Assembly: GCF_002994635.1 (NCBI RefSeq)
Contig: NZ_PVNL01000076.1
Location: forward strand, 1 to 64,000
DNA from: Enhygromyxa salina
GTDB taxonomy: Bacteria; Myxococcota_A; Polyangia; Nannocystales; Nannocystaceae
DNA length: 64,000 nucleotides
Direction of reading: 5' to 3'
Position 1 is the stretch's first letter. Every line of letters begins with the position of its first letter. The notes beneath the pieces are model-generated. The model saw only the letters and a program-made list of their open reading frames with translations. It was not told the DNA's origin and searched no databases. Positions 51,804 through 60,469 of this stretch are shown piece after piece. The position numbers and the translations under genes are program-made.

Positions 51804-54047
51804 TCAGTCGAGATCGATCGCGCCTGGATCGAAGTCGTCAGCTGGCGACTCGCCCGGCGCGAGATCGTTGGTGGGCGCGGGTCCGCTTCGCTGCACGTAG
51901 TACCAGTCGGCCCCGCGCAGGCGGGCCCAGCCCTCGCCGATCTCGACCTGGGCGGGCGGACCGAACTCGCGGCGCACGTCCAGGATCCAGGCGGGCTCAC
52001 CGGGGGGCTGCCCGGCCCGGACCCCGTCCGAGCGCCAGTCGATCCACTCTCGCAGGCGCTGCTCGAGGGCCGGATCCTGCACCGGCTGGTCGTCGCTGGT
52101 GACGAACATCTGATCGCGCCTGCGCAGGAACAGACGCTCCTGCCCGCCGGCGTCGCTGACCTCCACGCCGCGCGATCGCTCGAGCCAAAACCGAAGGGGA
52201 TCGTCGAAGAACAGATCCTCGCCCAGCGCCGCGCAGGTGGCCTTGGCGACCAGCGCGGGCCGGTGGCCCTCGACCTCGACCACGCAGTCGGGGAACACCG
52301 TGACCTCGACGCTGCGCCGCAGCCCTTGGTCCGGCACGATCTCGGCGAGGATCCGGCGCAGCGGCGGCACGCTCGGCGCCGCGACCCAGGCCTCGGCCCG
52401 GAGCTGACGCAGGGCCCACAGCACGTTCTCGAGCCGGACCTCGTCGATCGCCCCGCTGTCGTCGACGTGCGCGGGGGCGTCGAGCTGCCAGGTCCCCATG
52501 TCGGAGTGGACGCTCTGCCGAACCGTGCGGGACTCGACGTCGGCGGGCGGCAAGATCTCGAGCTCGCGGATCTCACCGGGGTTGATCTCGGTCAGCCGAC
52601 GCGCGGCGAAGGTCTCGGCGTCGAACGCCAGGTTGACGGGGAGCTCACCCAACAGCCGCAGCATCGGCCCGTCATCGCGCACGCACAGCGGCTCGCCGTC
52701 CAGATCACAGGTGACGCGCAGCTCTTCGCCCGTGTCTGCGTGGACGACCACCACCCAGTCGGGTGACCACTCGAGCGCGGGGTCGGGTCCACCATCCGCG
52801 CCAGACTCGACCGCCAGCAGCGAGACCTCGAGCCGGCCGAGCGCTTGATACCAACGCCGCACCTCCTCCTCGGGCAGGGCCTCGACGCCGGTCTCGTCTT
52901 CCCCGGTGTAGAACCACTCACCGCCGCGCCGCATCAGCTTGCGCGCGGCCGGGCGCTCGAGATCGATGCCGACGATCCGGCCGTAGTCGTGCGGGACCAG
53001 GCGCGGCTCGAGCATCCCGGCGATCGGAGACAGCAGCGGCCAGCGCTCGAGCAGCTCGGCGGGGACGCACCCGAGCAGCCCCGGCCCGCGGTCGACCAGG
53101 CGCTTGCTGGGCTCGCCCGGGCACGCGCCGCCCAGATGCAGCGCCCGCGAGCCGCCGTCTAACGTGGTGACCACGAGCCACGGTCGCAGCGACTCCGAGG
53201 CGACCGCGTCGCGCTCGACGAAGGGATCGAGCTGGGCCCGCAGCAGCCTGCGGATCCGGAATTCGACGGCCTCGGTGGCCAGCAGCGCCGGGGTCCCGCC
53301 CTCGCGGACCCGCCAAAACCCGTCGTCGCTGCGACCCAACATCAGCTCGTCGCCCCACGCGAGGCCGGTCACGAATTCGACATCGACGGGCAACAGCCGC
53401 TTCGACAGCCAGCTCTTGGGCGGCTGCTCGACCAGGGTCAGCATCTCGGTCTCGACCACCCAGGTGTCGCCGCTGACCTCGAAGGATCCGTAGACGCCGC
53501 CGCCCGTGGCCGCGCTGCCGAGCTCGAGCGTGAGGTTCTCGCCGGGCAGGCTGATGCGGATCACCCCGCCCTGCCCCACGCCCTGGACCTTGCCGGTCGA
53601 GCGTCGCGCCGTCGCCAGGCGCAGCGACGACCACAGGCCTTCGAAGTCCTCGTTCGCGACGGGACCGAGCACCTCGTCCCCGTGCATGAGCTGATGGCCG
53701 CCCCCGGGCGCCGGGACCACCCGGACCACCGGGCCGTCAGCGGCCTGCAGCTCGATGGTCGCCTTGCTTGGATCGGCGTCGACCAGGGTCGGGAACACCC
53801 GCCGACCGCCCAGGCGATTGTTGACCAGCAGCGCGCCGTCGTCGGGCTTGGCGAAGGGATCGGCCCACGCCAGCGCGATCGCCAGGCCAGCGAGCGCGAG
53901 CGCGGAGATGGTCCCGGCGCGCGGTCGGATCGGACCGACCCCGCGGATCCGACGGCGCGACTTGCTGCGCTGGCGCGCGACCGCGGCGTCGTGCTCGCCC
54001 AAGGGCCTCGCGGGCGGCTTGCCGGGCGGCTTGGCGGGGGTGGTCAT
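51804..54047 (-). CDS. DUF4340-like protein of a Gld-type ABC transporter operon
   Basis: ATG 54047 overlaps the stop of the permease gene by four bases. The 747-residue product has a basic N-terminus, one membrane segment (AGTISALALAGLAIALAWADPF), then a long extracytoplasmic region with repeated beta strands of the DUF4340 pattern ('WRVREGGTPALLATEAVEFRI', 'LTLEL', 'FVEWS'). Such proteins are encoded at the end of GldAFG-like operons, and are thought to work with GldG outside the membrane. No enzymatic residues are visible. 51760-51803 separates it from the SNase remnant. Confidence 0.8.
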   Translation of the reverse strand: MTTPAKPPGKPPARPLGEHDAAVARQRSKSRRRIRGVGPIRPRAGTISALALAGLAIALAWADPFAKPDDGALLVNNRLGGRRVFPTLVDADPSKATIELQAADGPVVRVVPAPGGGHQLMHGDEVLGPVANEDFEGLWSSLRLATARRSTGKVQGVGQGGVIRISLPGENLTLELGSAATGGGVYGSFEVSGDTWVVETEMLTLVEQPPKSWLSKRLLPVDVEFVTGLAWGDELMLGRSDDGFWRVREGGTPALLATEAVEFRIRRLLRAQLDPFVERDAVASESLRPWLVVTTLDGGSRALHLGGACPGEPSKRLVDRGPGLLGCVPAELLERWPLLSPIAGMLEPRLVPHDYGRIVGIDLERPAARKLMRRGGEWFYTGEDETGVEALPEEEVRRWYQALGRLEVSLLAVESGADGGPDPALEWSPDWVVVVHADTGEELRVTCDLDGEPLCVRDDGPMLRLLGELPVNLAFDAETFAARRLTEINPGEIRELEILPPADVESRTVRQSVHSDMGTWQLDAPAHVDDSGAIDEVRLENVLWALRQLRAEAWVAAPSVPPLRRILAEIVPDQGLRRSVEVTVFPDCVVEVEGHRPALVAKATCAALGEDLFFDDPLRFWLERSRGVEVSDAGGQERLFLRRRDQMFVTSDDQPVQDPALEQRLREWIDWRSDGVRAGQPPGEPAWILDVRREFGPPAQVEIGEGWARLRGADWYYVQRSGPAPTNDLAPGESPADDFDPGAIDLD

Positions 54048-56281
54048 TGCCGGCGCCTCCACAGCACCAACAGGCCCAGACCGATCGCAAACCCCGGCAG
54101 CCCAAACAGGCACATCCAGGTCATCCGCTGCAGCTGCTCGGGCAGCAGGACCAGCTTGACGTGCTCGCGATCGCGCGGGCGGATCCCCATCAACACCTCG
54201 CGCTGGGTCAGCCACCCAATCAGGTTCAAGATCAGATCCCGGTTGTGCGAGTAGGCCACGTCTTCACGCAGCCAGGCGTTGAGCGCGAAGTGATCCGAGG
54301 CGACCACGACCAGCCGCGAGTCACCGCGCACGCCCGCGGCCGCGACCGGGATCGGTCCGCGTCGATCGCCGTCGTCGTTGGGATCGAGCTGCCCGCTCAG
54401 CTGAAACTCGAGCAGCCCGGACTCGGCCCAGCCCTGCTCGGAGCTCGACGCCAAGGTCACGGCGTCGCCGTCGACCCACAGCTCGCGGACCTCGAACAGC
54501 GCGACCGGCTGCAGCACCAGACTGCGCACCGCCGCGTGATCAGCCCAGCCCTCGACGACCGTGAACCCGACCTTGCTGGTCCCGCCCGGGACCTCGTGCG
54601 GATCGACGACCAGGCGATCGCCAAAGTGGATGCCGTACTCGGCGGTCAGCGGCTCGAGGCCGTGATCGGCCAGCATCGGCTTGCCCGGCACGTACTTGGC
54701 CCCGGCCAGGATCAGCAGGTCCTTGCCGCGGGCGGCGAACCGGCGGATCGCCGCGACTTCATCGGACGCGAACACCCCGGTCGGGCCCGCGATCAACAGC
54801 ACGTCACACTCGGCCAGCGCCGCGTCGTTGTCGAGGTTGGCCTGCTTGGTCTCGAGGTTGGCGTCGCGCAGAAGATCGCGCAGGTGGGCGTAGCCGTTGA
54901 AGGGCTCGAGATCGTCGAACGCCGGCTCGCCGTGGCCCTGCGTGTAGCAGACCGCGATCGACAGCGGATCCGAGACCTCGAGGAACTTGCCGAGCAGCGC
55001 CTCTTCACCGCGGAACGACTTCACGCGTGGACCGTTGGCCTGGACCTCGGGGCCGGTCGCGTAGGTCACCAGCTCGTTGGGCAACAGGTGGGCCCGGCGC
55101 AGCCCGCTGCCCTGCCCCGCCCGGATCAACACCACGCCATCCGGCAGCTCGCGCCCGCTCAGGCCGAAGTCCTCGATCAGCCGCTCGGCCTCCTGCCGAT
55201 CCACGTCTGGGTCGACCGTGCTGACCCGCAACAAGCCCTGCTTGGTCGCGCCGCCCATCCGCGTGAGCACCTCGCGCAGCTCCCCGCGCACGGGGTTGGG
55301 TCGGCCATTGCCGATCGTCGTGGGCACCACGATGACGACGTCGACAGGATCGACGAGTCGATCGAGGACGTCCTTGGCCCGATCCGAGAGCGTGTAGACC
55401 TGGCCCGCCGTCCAGTCGTCGCGCTCGGCGTGACGTCCGGCGAACACCGCGAGGTGCCCCGCCGCCACGCAGATCATGGCGGTCTGCAGGACCGACTGCC
55501 AGTCACGCCGGGGGTTGATCGCCGTGATCGCGACCGAGATCGCCGCGACCACGACCGCGAGGTGCAGCCACACCCAGCGCCCGTCGACGATGCCCTGGGC
55601 CAGCTCCTGCATCATCCCGAGCAGCGAGGTCCAGCTGAGGATCTTCGCCAGCCACACGTCGACCTGATCGGTCAGCAGCCCCGCGAGCAGCACGATCGTG
55701 CAGCTCACGAAGGTCCCGATCGCGGCCGCGAGCTGGCTGCGGGCGAACGCCGAGAACACCAAGCCGACCGCGAGGAAGCTGGCCCCGACCAGAAACGTGC
55801 CCAGGTAGCCCGACAAGATCGGCCCGAGATCCGGGGCCATCGTCGGCCCCGACGCCCCGCGCAGCAGCAGGTAGAAGCTGCCCGTCGGCAGCCACAGGGC
55901 CACGTAGAAGCCGAGCGCGCCCAGGTACTTGCCGATCACCACCTGCGAGGGCTGCAGCGGGGCCGTGAGCAGGGCCTCGAGGGTGCCCTGGCGGCGCTCC
56001 TCGGCGATCAGACGCATGCTGACGGCGGCGCAGATGAACACCACGGGCAGCCAGAAGATGAAGATGCTGCCGCCGAAGAAGAACTGCATCACCGGCCCGC
56101 GCGCAGCGAGCGGCTGGTTGAGCACCGACAGCAGCACCGAGAAATTCCAGCCCTGGTTGAGCAGGAACAAGGTCCCGACCAGGTACGCCAGCGGGGTCAC
56201 GAACAGCGACAGCAGCTCGCGCCCGGTGATCGCCAGCGTCCCCCGCAGCCAGTGTCCGATCCGCTGCAGCAGCGCGCTCAC
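54044..56281 (-). CDS. Fused ABC-2 permease (GldF-like) and GldG-like extracytoplasmic domain
   Basis: Residues 1-245 are an ABC-2 permease with six hydrophobic segments (LFVTPLAYLVGTLFLL, FGGSIFIFWLPVVFICAAV, 'RQGTLEALLTAPLQPSQVVIGKYLG', 'FLVGASFLAVGLVFSAFA'). Residues about 275-715 match the GldG/ABC_transp_aux (IFT52-like) domain: 'YTLSDRAKDVLDRLVDPVDVVIVVP', 'VDRQEAERLIEDFGLSGRE' and 'CYTQGHGEPAFDDLEPFNGY'. A final TM segment ends in WRRRQ. In Bacteroidetes GldF and GldG are separate; here they are one polypeptide. The ATPase gene lies upstream, overlapping by four bases. Confidence 0.9.
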   Translation of the reverse strand: MSALLQRIGHWLRGTLAITGRELLSLFVTPLAYLVGTLFLLNQGWNFSVLLSVLNQPLAARGPVMQFFFGGSIFIFWLPVVFICAAVSMRLIAEERRQGTLEALLTAPLQPSQVVIGKYLGALGFYVALWLPTGSFYLLLRGASGPTMAPDLGPILSGYLGTFLVGASFLAVGLVFSAFARSQLAAAIGTFVSCTIVLLAGLLTDQVDVWLAKILSWTSLLGMMQELAQGIVDGRWVWLHLAVVVAAISVAITAINPRRDWQSVLQTAMICVAAGHLAVFAGRHAERDDWTAGQVYTLSDRAKDVLDRLVDPVDVVIVVPTTIGNGRPNPVRGELREVLTRMGGATKQGLLRVSTVDPDVDRQEAERLIEDFGLSGRELPDGVVLIRAGQGSGLRRAHLLPNELVTYATGPEVQANGPRVKSFRGEEALLGKFLEVSDPLSIAVCYTQGHGEPAFDDLEPFNGYAHLRDLLRDANLETKQANLDNDAALAECDVLLIAGPTGVFASDEVAAIRRFAARGKDLLILAGAKYVPGKPMLADHGLEPLTAEYGIHFGDRLVVDPHEVPGGTSKVGFTVVEGWADHAAVRSLVLQPVALFEVRELWVDGDAVTLASSSEQGWAESGLLEFQLSGQLDPNDDGDRRGPIPVAAAGVRGDSRLVVVASDHFALNAWLREDVAYSHNRDLILNLIGWLTQREVLMGIRPRDREHVKLVLLPEQLQRMTWMCLFGLPGFAIGLGLLVLWRRRQ

Positions 56282-57516
56282 GCGTCCCCCTCGCTGAAAC
56301 CCGTGACCACCGCGAAGCGCTCTTCGAGGCGTCGGCGGCCGGGCTCGAGTCGGGCCAGCGGTAGCTCGAACTCGAGGCTCGCGCGGCCGATCGCTGCGGC
56401 CAAGTCCTCCATTGCGACGCCCTGGCAGGTGACCGCGGCCCGCAACGCCACGCCCCCGACCGCCCGGCTCGCCGCGGCACCATCCGCCCGGACCGCCGCG
56501 GCACCATCCGCCCGGACCGCCGCGGCACCATCCGCCCGGCTCGCCGCGGCACCATCCGCCCGGCTCGCCGCGGCACTATCTTCGGTCCGGCTCGCCGCGC
56601 CGTCTGGCCGGCTCGCGGCAGCGTCCGCCCCGGCCGTGGCCTGACCCTCGCGCGCCGCGGGTCGGCCGCCTCGGCCGTCCCGCCCGCTCGACCGGCCGTC
56701 GCGCGCCGTGATCTCGAGCTGCGGTGGATCGTCGCGCCCGAGTGAGGCCCACGCCGCCCCCACGCACGCCCGGATCGCGGCACCGTCCGCGCCGATCCAC
56801 TCGACAAACAGCGTGTCGGTCGCGAGCGCCGTGTTGACGGTCTCGTCGGCCACGACCTGGCCACGCGACAAGATGATCACGCGATCACACAGGGCCTCGA
56901 CCTCGGCCAGAATGTGCGAGCTGAAGATCAGCGTTTGGTTGCCGCCCAAATTCTTGAGCATCGCGCGGATCCCTTGGACCTGGTTGGGATCCAGGCCCAC
57001 GGTCGGCTCGTCGAGCACGACCAGCGGCGGCGAGCCCAAGAGCGCGTCGGCGATGCCCACCCGCTGGCGATAGCCACGGCTGAGCCGAGCGATCGGCGTC
57101 TCGGCCATGCCCTCGAGCCCCGACAGCCCGATCACCCGCTCGAGCTCGGCCCCGAGCTCACGCCGAGGCACCCGCTTGATCTTGGCCCGGAACTCCAGGT
57201 GCTCGCGCACGCGCAGCTCCTGATACAGCGGAACTTGCTCGAGCAAGTAGCCAACGAGCTCGCGGACCTCGAGCGACTGGGTCGCTACCGAAAAGTCGCC
57301 GACCCGCACGACCGTGTCTCGGCCCCGCGGGACCGGCAGGTAGCCGCAGCAGATCCGCATCAGCGTGCTCTTTCCGGCGCCGTTGGGTCCGAGCAGCCCA
57401 ACCCGTTCACCCGGGGCGACCCGAAACCCGACGCCGTGCAGCGCCGGGTCCTCGGACCCTGGGTAGTGGAAGGTCAGGTTACTGACCTCGAGTGAGGCGG
57501 GGGGGCGTGCGGGCAT
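56278..57516 (-). CDS. GldA-like ABC transporter ATP-binding protein
   Basis: The ATPase has LLGPNGAGKSTLMRI (Walker A), LSRGYRQRVGIADALLG (ABC signature with SRGYRQR), VVLDEPTVGLDP (Walker B) and SSHI (H-loop). The C-terminal extension carries an Ala/Asp/Ser/Arg insertion of about 90 residues, from a 24-bp repeat, inside the domain that normally follows GldA ATPases. The start is well placed. It pairs with the permease fusion next in the operon; the transported substrate is unknown, and Gld systems serve gliding in Bacteroidetes. Confidence 0.9.
   Translation of the reverse strand: MPARPPASLEVSNLTFHYPGSEDPALHGVGFRVAPGERVGLLGPNGAGKSTLMRICCGYLPVPRGRDTVVRVGDFSVATQSLEVRELVGYLLEQVPLYQELRVREHLEFRAKIKRVPRRELGAELERVIGLSGLEGMAETPIARLSRGYRQRVGIADALLGSPPLVVLDEPTVGLDPNQVQGIRAMLKNLGGNQTLIFSSHILAEVEALCDRVIILSRGQVVADETVNTALATDTLFVEWIGADGAAIRACVGAAWASLGRDDPPQLEITARDGRSSGRDGRGGRPAAREGQATAGADAAASRPDGAASRTEDSAAASRADGAAASRADGAAAVRADGAAAVRADGAAASRAVGGVALRAAVTCQGVAMEDLAAAIGRASLEFELPLARLEPGRRRLEERFAVVTGFSEGDA
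56468..56590 (-). repeat. 24-bp minisatellite in the ATP-binding gene
   Basis: Four near-perfect 24-bp units (56468, 56492, 56516, 56540) and a fifth degenerate unit at 56564 encode [SV]RADGAAA, in frame. Units 2 and 3 differ from 1 and 4 by two bases. The neighbouring 56591-56640 has related degenerate copies. Confidence 0.9.
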
Positions 57517-57582
57517 GGCTCGCTGCGCGGAGGTGTACCGCGAAGCAGCCCCGGCCCCAATGGGCCCGCACGCATCGGCCCC

Positions 57583-58713
57583 TCACTTGGGCGCAGCGGG
57601 AGCGGCGGGATCTACCACTGCTCCGTCGGCCGCTGCTTGGTCGGCCGCTGCGTTGTCGGCCGGTGCTCCGTCGGCGCCGGGTTGATCCCCCGCCGGCTCT
57701 GCAGCCCCGGCGGCCGCTGCTTGGGCCGCCGCCTCGGCCTCGACCTGCTTGGCGATCGCCTCGGGGACGGGACCGGGCGCGGTCTCGATCGGATCGCGCT
57801 GGATCTCGGCCAGCGCCCACTCGATCGCCTGCTTGACCTCGGCGACCGGCTCGGTTGCGAGCTTGGCCTCGAGCAGCTTTTGATAGCCGAGTAACCGCTG
57901 CTCCCCCATGATCGCGGCGACGCGCTCGCGCACGACCGGCGAGGTCTCCGAGTCCAGCGCATACAGCAGCGCCAACGCCGTGCCGTTGTCCACGGCGGGG
58001 GCCAGGGCCTCGGCGCACGCCGCTCGCTCGGCCTCGTCCTTGACGTACTCACCCTCGTGCTTGAGCGTCAGACCGTCGAGCAGGCCCTTGCGGCGCAGCT
58101 CGTAGGCCCCGTAGGTCTTGGCGGCTTCCTCGAGATCTCCACCCTTGACCTGGAATTCGCCGAGCAGCAGCCAGCCGACCAGGTCATCGGGGATCATCTC
58201 GACGACGATCCACTGCTCGGCGATCGCCTCGTCCCACTTTTGATCTTTGGACAGCGCCAGGGCCAGCACGATGTGGGGTGCGGCCTCCTCGGGGATCAGC
58301 TCGATCGCCTGGCGATAGAACGAGATCGCCGATCGCTGATCATCGCGGGCCTCGTGCATGCCGCCGAGCAGCAAGCTGGCGTTCGCGCGCAGGTGGACGT
58401 CCTCGGACTCGCTGGCGACCCGCATCAGGTCGGCCTTGATCTCCTGGAACGCCGCGTCTGGCAGCTCGATCGTGGCCTCGAACCGGCCCTTGCTGGCGAC
58501 GTAGAGCGCCTCGAGCTCGGCCTGGGTCAGCGCGGGCAAAGCCGGTGGTTTGTCGGCGTCTGGCCCGGCGTCGGCCTTGTCGGCGTTGGCCCCAGGCTCG
58601 GCGTCTTTACCGCAGCCCGCGCTGAGGCAGACACACAGACAGGCGACGACACTCGAGGCAGCGATCCTTGCGGTCAATGAAGACATCTTGGAAGCATCTT
58701 GGGGGCCGGACAC
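57583..58713 (-). CDS. TPR-like lipoprotein at the head of the Gld-type operon
   Basis: GTG 58713 has GGGGAG five nt upstream; ATG 58686, with no clear ribosome site, is an alternative and would give the standard signal peptide. The lipobox reads CLSAGC. Residues about 45-265 contain tetratricopeptide-like helices (RANASLLLGGMHEARDD, 'AISFYRQAIELIPEEAAP', 'WDEAIAEQWIVVEMIPDD'). The C-terminal 80 residues are Ala/Pro/Asp-rich. It is 66 bp upstream of the ATPase and probably co-transcribed with the transporter. Confidence 0.75.
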   Translation of the reverse strand: MSGPQDASKMSSLTARIAASSVVACLCVCLSAGCGKDAEPGANADKADAGPDADKPPALPALTQAELEALYVASKGRFEATIELPDAAFQEIKADLMRVASESEDVHLRANASLLLGGMHEARDDQRSAISFYRQAIELIPEEAAPHIVLALALSKDQKWDEAIAEQWIVVEMIPDDLVGWLLLGEFQVKGGDLEEAAKTYGAYELRRKGLLDGLTLKHEGEYVKDEAERAACAEALAPAVDNGTALALLYALDSETSPVVRERVAAIMGEQRLLGYQKLLEAKLATEPVAEVKQAIEWALAEIQRDPIETAPGPVPEAIAKQVEAEAAAQAAAAGAAEPAGDQPGADGAPADNAAADQAAADGAVVDPAAPAAPK

Positions 58714-58773
58714 GGACACTCCCCAAAGGTTGCCACAGTCCTGCGCTTTTGTTGTACCGTCGTTGTCGTGGGT

Positions 58774-60447
58774 ATGAGAGGCGGCGGGTTCTCACAGGTG
58801 CTGGCGACCGTCGCCATCGCGGCCTCGCTGGGCGCCTGCGACCTCGAACCGTGCGGACCGCTCGACCTCGTCGGCACCCAGACGCGCGGCTTCGATCGCC
58901 AAGGGCCCACGGTGATCGCGGTCAGCGACGGTGCCCAGGTCGAGGTCGTCCGCACCTGTGCCCGCGCCGACTGCGGGTTCGCCGAGCTCGAGATCCAGTC
59001 GCTGCCGCTGCGCGCTCCGCCGGATCAGATCATGCTCACGGCGTCGGGCCGATGGCTGACCTACCGGGTCGGGTCCGGGGCGTACCGGATCGATCTCGAC
59101 GCGACGCAGTCACAGAGCCCCGGCGGGCTCGGCACCCAGAGCGCCAACGACGTCGGTGTGCCCGGCAACATCGACGAGCTAGTTGGCTCCCTGCGTGGCG
59201 GCGACTGGCTGATCTACCGCACGTACGGAGCCGGCGGCACCCACGACGCGGAGCCTCGCAGCGAGCTGTGGGCCGTGTACGTCGGCGAGCTGGCCGAGGG
59301 CGAGGCCGCCCAACAATTTCGGCTGGGCGCGGGTCACGATCTGCGGGTCGTCGCCATGGGACACCGCCACATCGTCGCGCGCGAGCGGCTCGACGAGGGC
59401 CGCGAGGATCTCTACCTCGTGCGCGTGGCCCCAGCGCGGCGGGTCGACATCCTCGCCGGGTCCGCGGTCGGCGATCCGCTCCACCTCACCAGCGGTGACT
59501 CGTTTCGCCGCGTGATGATCACCGAGGGGCCCTCCCCCGCCGAGATCGACGACTCGACCGAGCCCCACGCCGAGGTCCCGACCGACGTCCAGGTGATCGC
59601 CACGACGGGCGAGGGCGCGAGCGCACGCACCCTGATCTTCGCCGTCGCCGACCTCGATCACGTCGCCAATTTCAGCGGTGAGGTGGTGACCTCGCTCAAC
59701 CCCCTCGAGGACGTGCCTGGCCTCAGCCCGGTCTCCCCCGACGGCAAGCACCTGGCCTACGTCACGACTCGCGGGGACCTGGCGCTGCGCAACCTCGACG
59801 ACCAGCGGTCGTGCATGGTTCGACCCGCCAGCGCCACGCGCCACGTGCTCGCGGGGTTCGCCGCCGACGGCACGATCTACCTCCAGGCCGAGGAGAGCGG
59901 GCACGAGGCCGTCTACGCCTATCAAGCCGACACCCAGGTGTTCACGCCGCTGACCGGCAGCGACCAACAGTGGCGCCTGCAAGCGGTGCCGCCCAGGCGC
60001 TACGAGCTCGACGACGACGAGCACCCCCCGCTGCCGTGGGCGATCGTCCGCGGTGACGATGAGCTCGCCGCCCGCGGCCCCGGCACCGGGCCCAAGAACC
60101 TCTCGTACGAGCAAGCCAGCTTCTTGCCCCGCGGCGACGAGACGCTGTGGCTGCTCGAGGCCAACAACGACGGCAGTCATCTCGATCTGCGCCGGATCCA
60201 GCCGATCGCCAGCGGCAACGTGCTCGGCTTCGACACCACCGACGCCGATCCAACGGTGTGTCGCGGCGCCGACTGCAAGTCGCCGAAGCCCTACTCGCAC
60301 GAGTACTCGTCGCCCCTCACGACGGTCTGCGTGTCCGTCTCACAGTCGGCGATCGACACCACGCCGTGGGCCACACAGTGCTCGGAGCCGACCAAGCCCA
60401 AGCGCTACCTCGACAGCGGACCGCCCGCGGGCGAGCTCGGGCCCTGA
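58774..60447 (+). CDS. Lipoprotein with WD40/beta-propeller-like repeats
   Basis: ATG 58774 gives a signal peptide with lipobox SLGAC. The 557-residue product has six to seven repeating units of four strands: 'MLTASGRWLTYRVGSG', 'GDWLIYRTYG', 'LSPVSPDGKHLAYVTTRGDLAL' (a TolB/WD40-like phrase), 'AGFAADGTIYLQAEES', and 'SFLPRGDETLWLLEANNDG'. TolB-like or Kelch-like propellers read partner proteins in the periplasm. Eight or more Cys occur in the loops. The gene is divergent from the TPR lipoprotein and convergent with nnr; nothing else hints at its role. Confidence 0.7.
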   Translation: MRGGGFSQVLATVAIAASLGACDLEPCGPLDLVGTQTRGFDRQGPTVIAVSDGAQVEVVRTCARADCGFAELEIQSLPLRAPPDQIMLTASGRWLTYRVGSGAYRIDLDATQSQSPGGLGTQSANDVGVPGNIDELVGSLRGGDWLIYRTYGAGGTHDAEPRSELWAVYVGELAEGEAAQQFRLGAGHDLRVVAMGHRHIVARERLDEGREDLYLVRVAPARRVDILAGSAVGDPLHLTSGDSFRRVMITEGPSPAEIDDSTEPHAEVPTDVQVIATTGEGASARTLIFAVADLDHVANFSGEVVTSLNPLEDVPGLSPVSPDGKHLAYVTTRGDLALRNLDDQRSCMVRPASATRHVLAGFAADGTIYLQAEESGHEAVYAYQADTQVFTPLTGSDQQWRLQAVPPRRYELDDDEHPPLPWAIVRGDDELAARGPGTGPKNLSYEQASFLPRGDETLWLLEANNDGSHLDLRRIQPIASGNVLGFDTTDADPTVCRGADCKSPKPYSHEYSSPLTTVCVSVSQSAIDTTPWATQCSEPTKPKRYLDSGPPAGELGP

Positions 60448-60469
60448 ACTCGGGCCCTCGAGTACTGGT

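Noticed and set aside
54047..56644. A plus-strand frame of 865 codons opposite the permease and ATPase genes
   Set aside because: It is rich in Arg, His, Gln and Asp without pattern, typical for the shadow of a GC-rich gene; the minus frame has clear domains.
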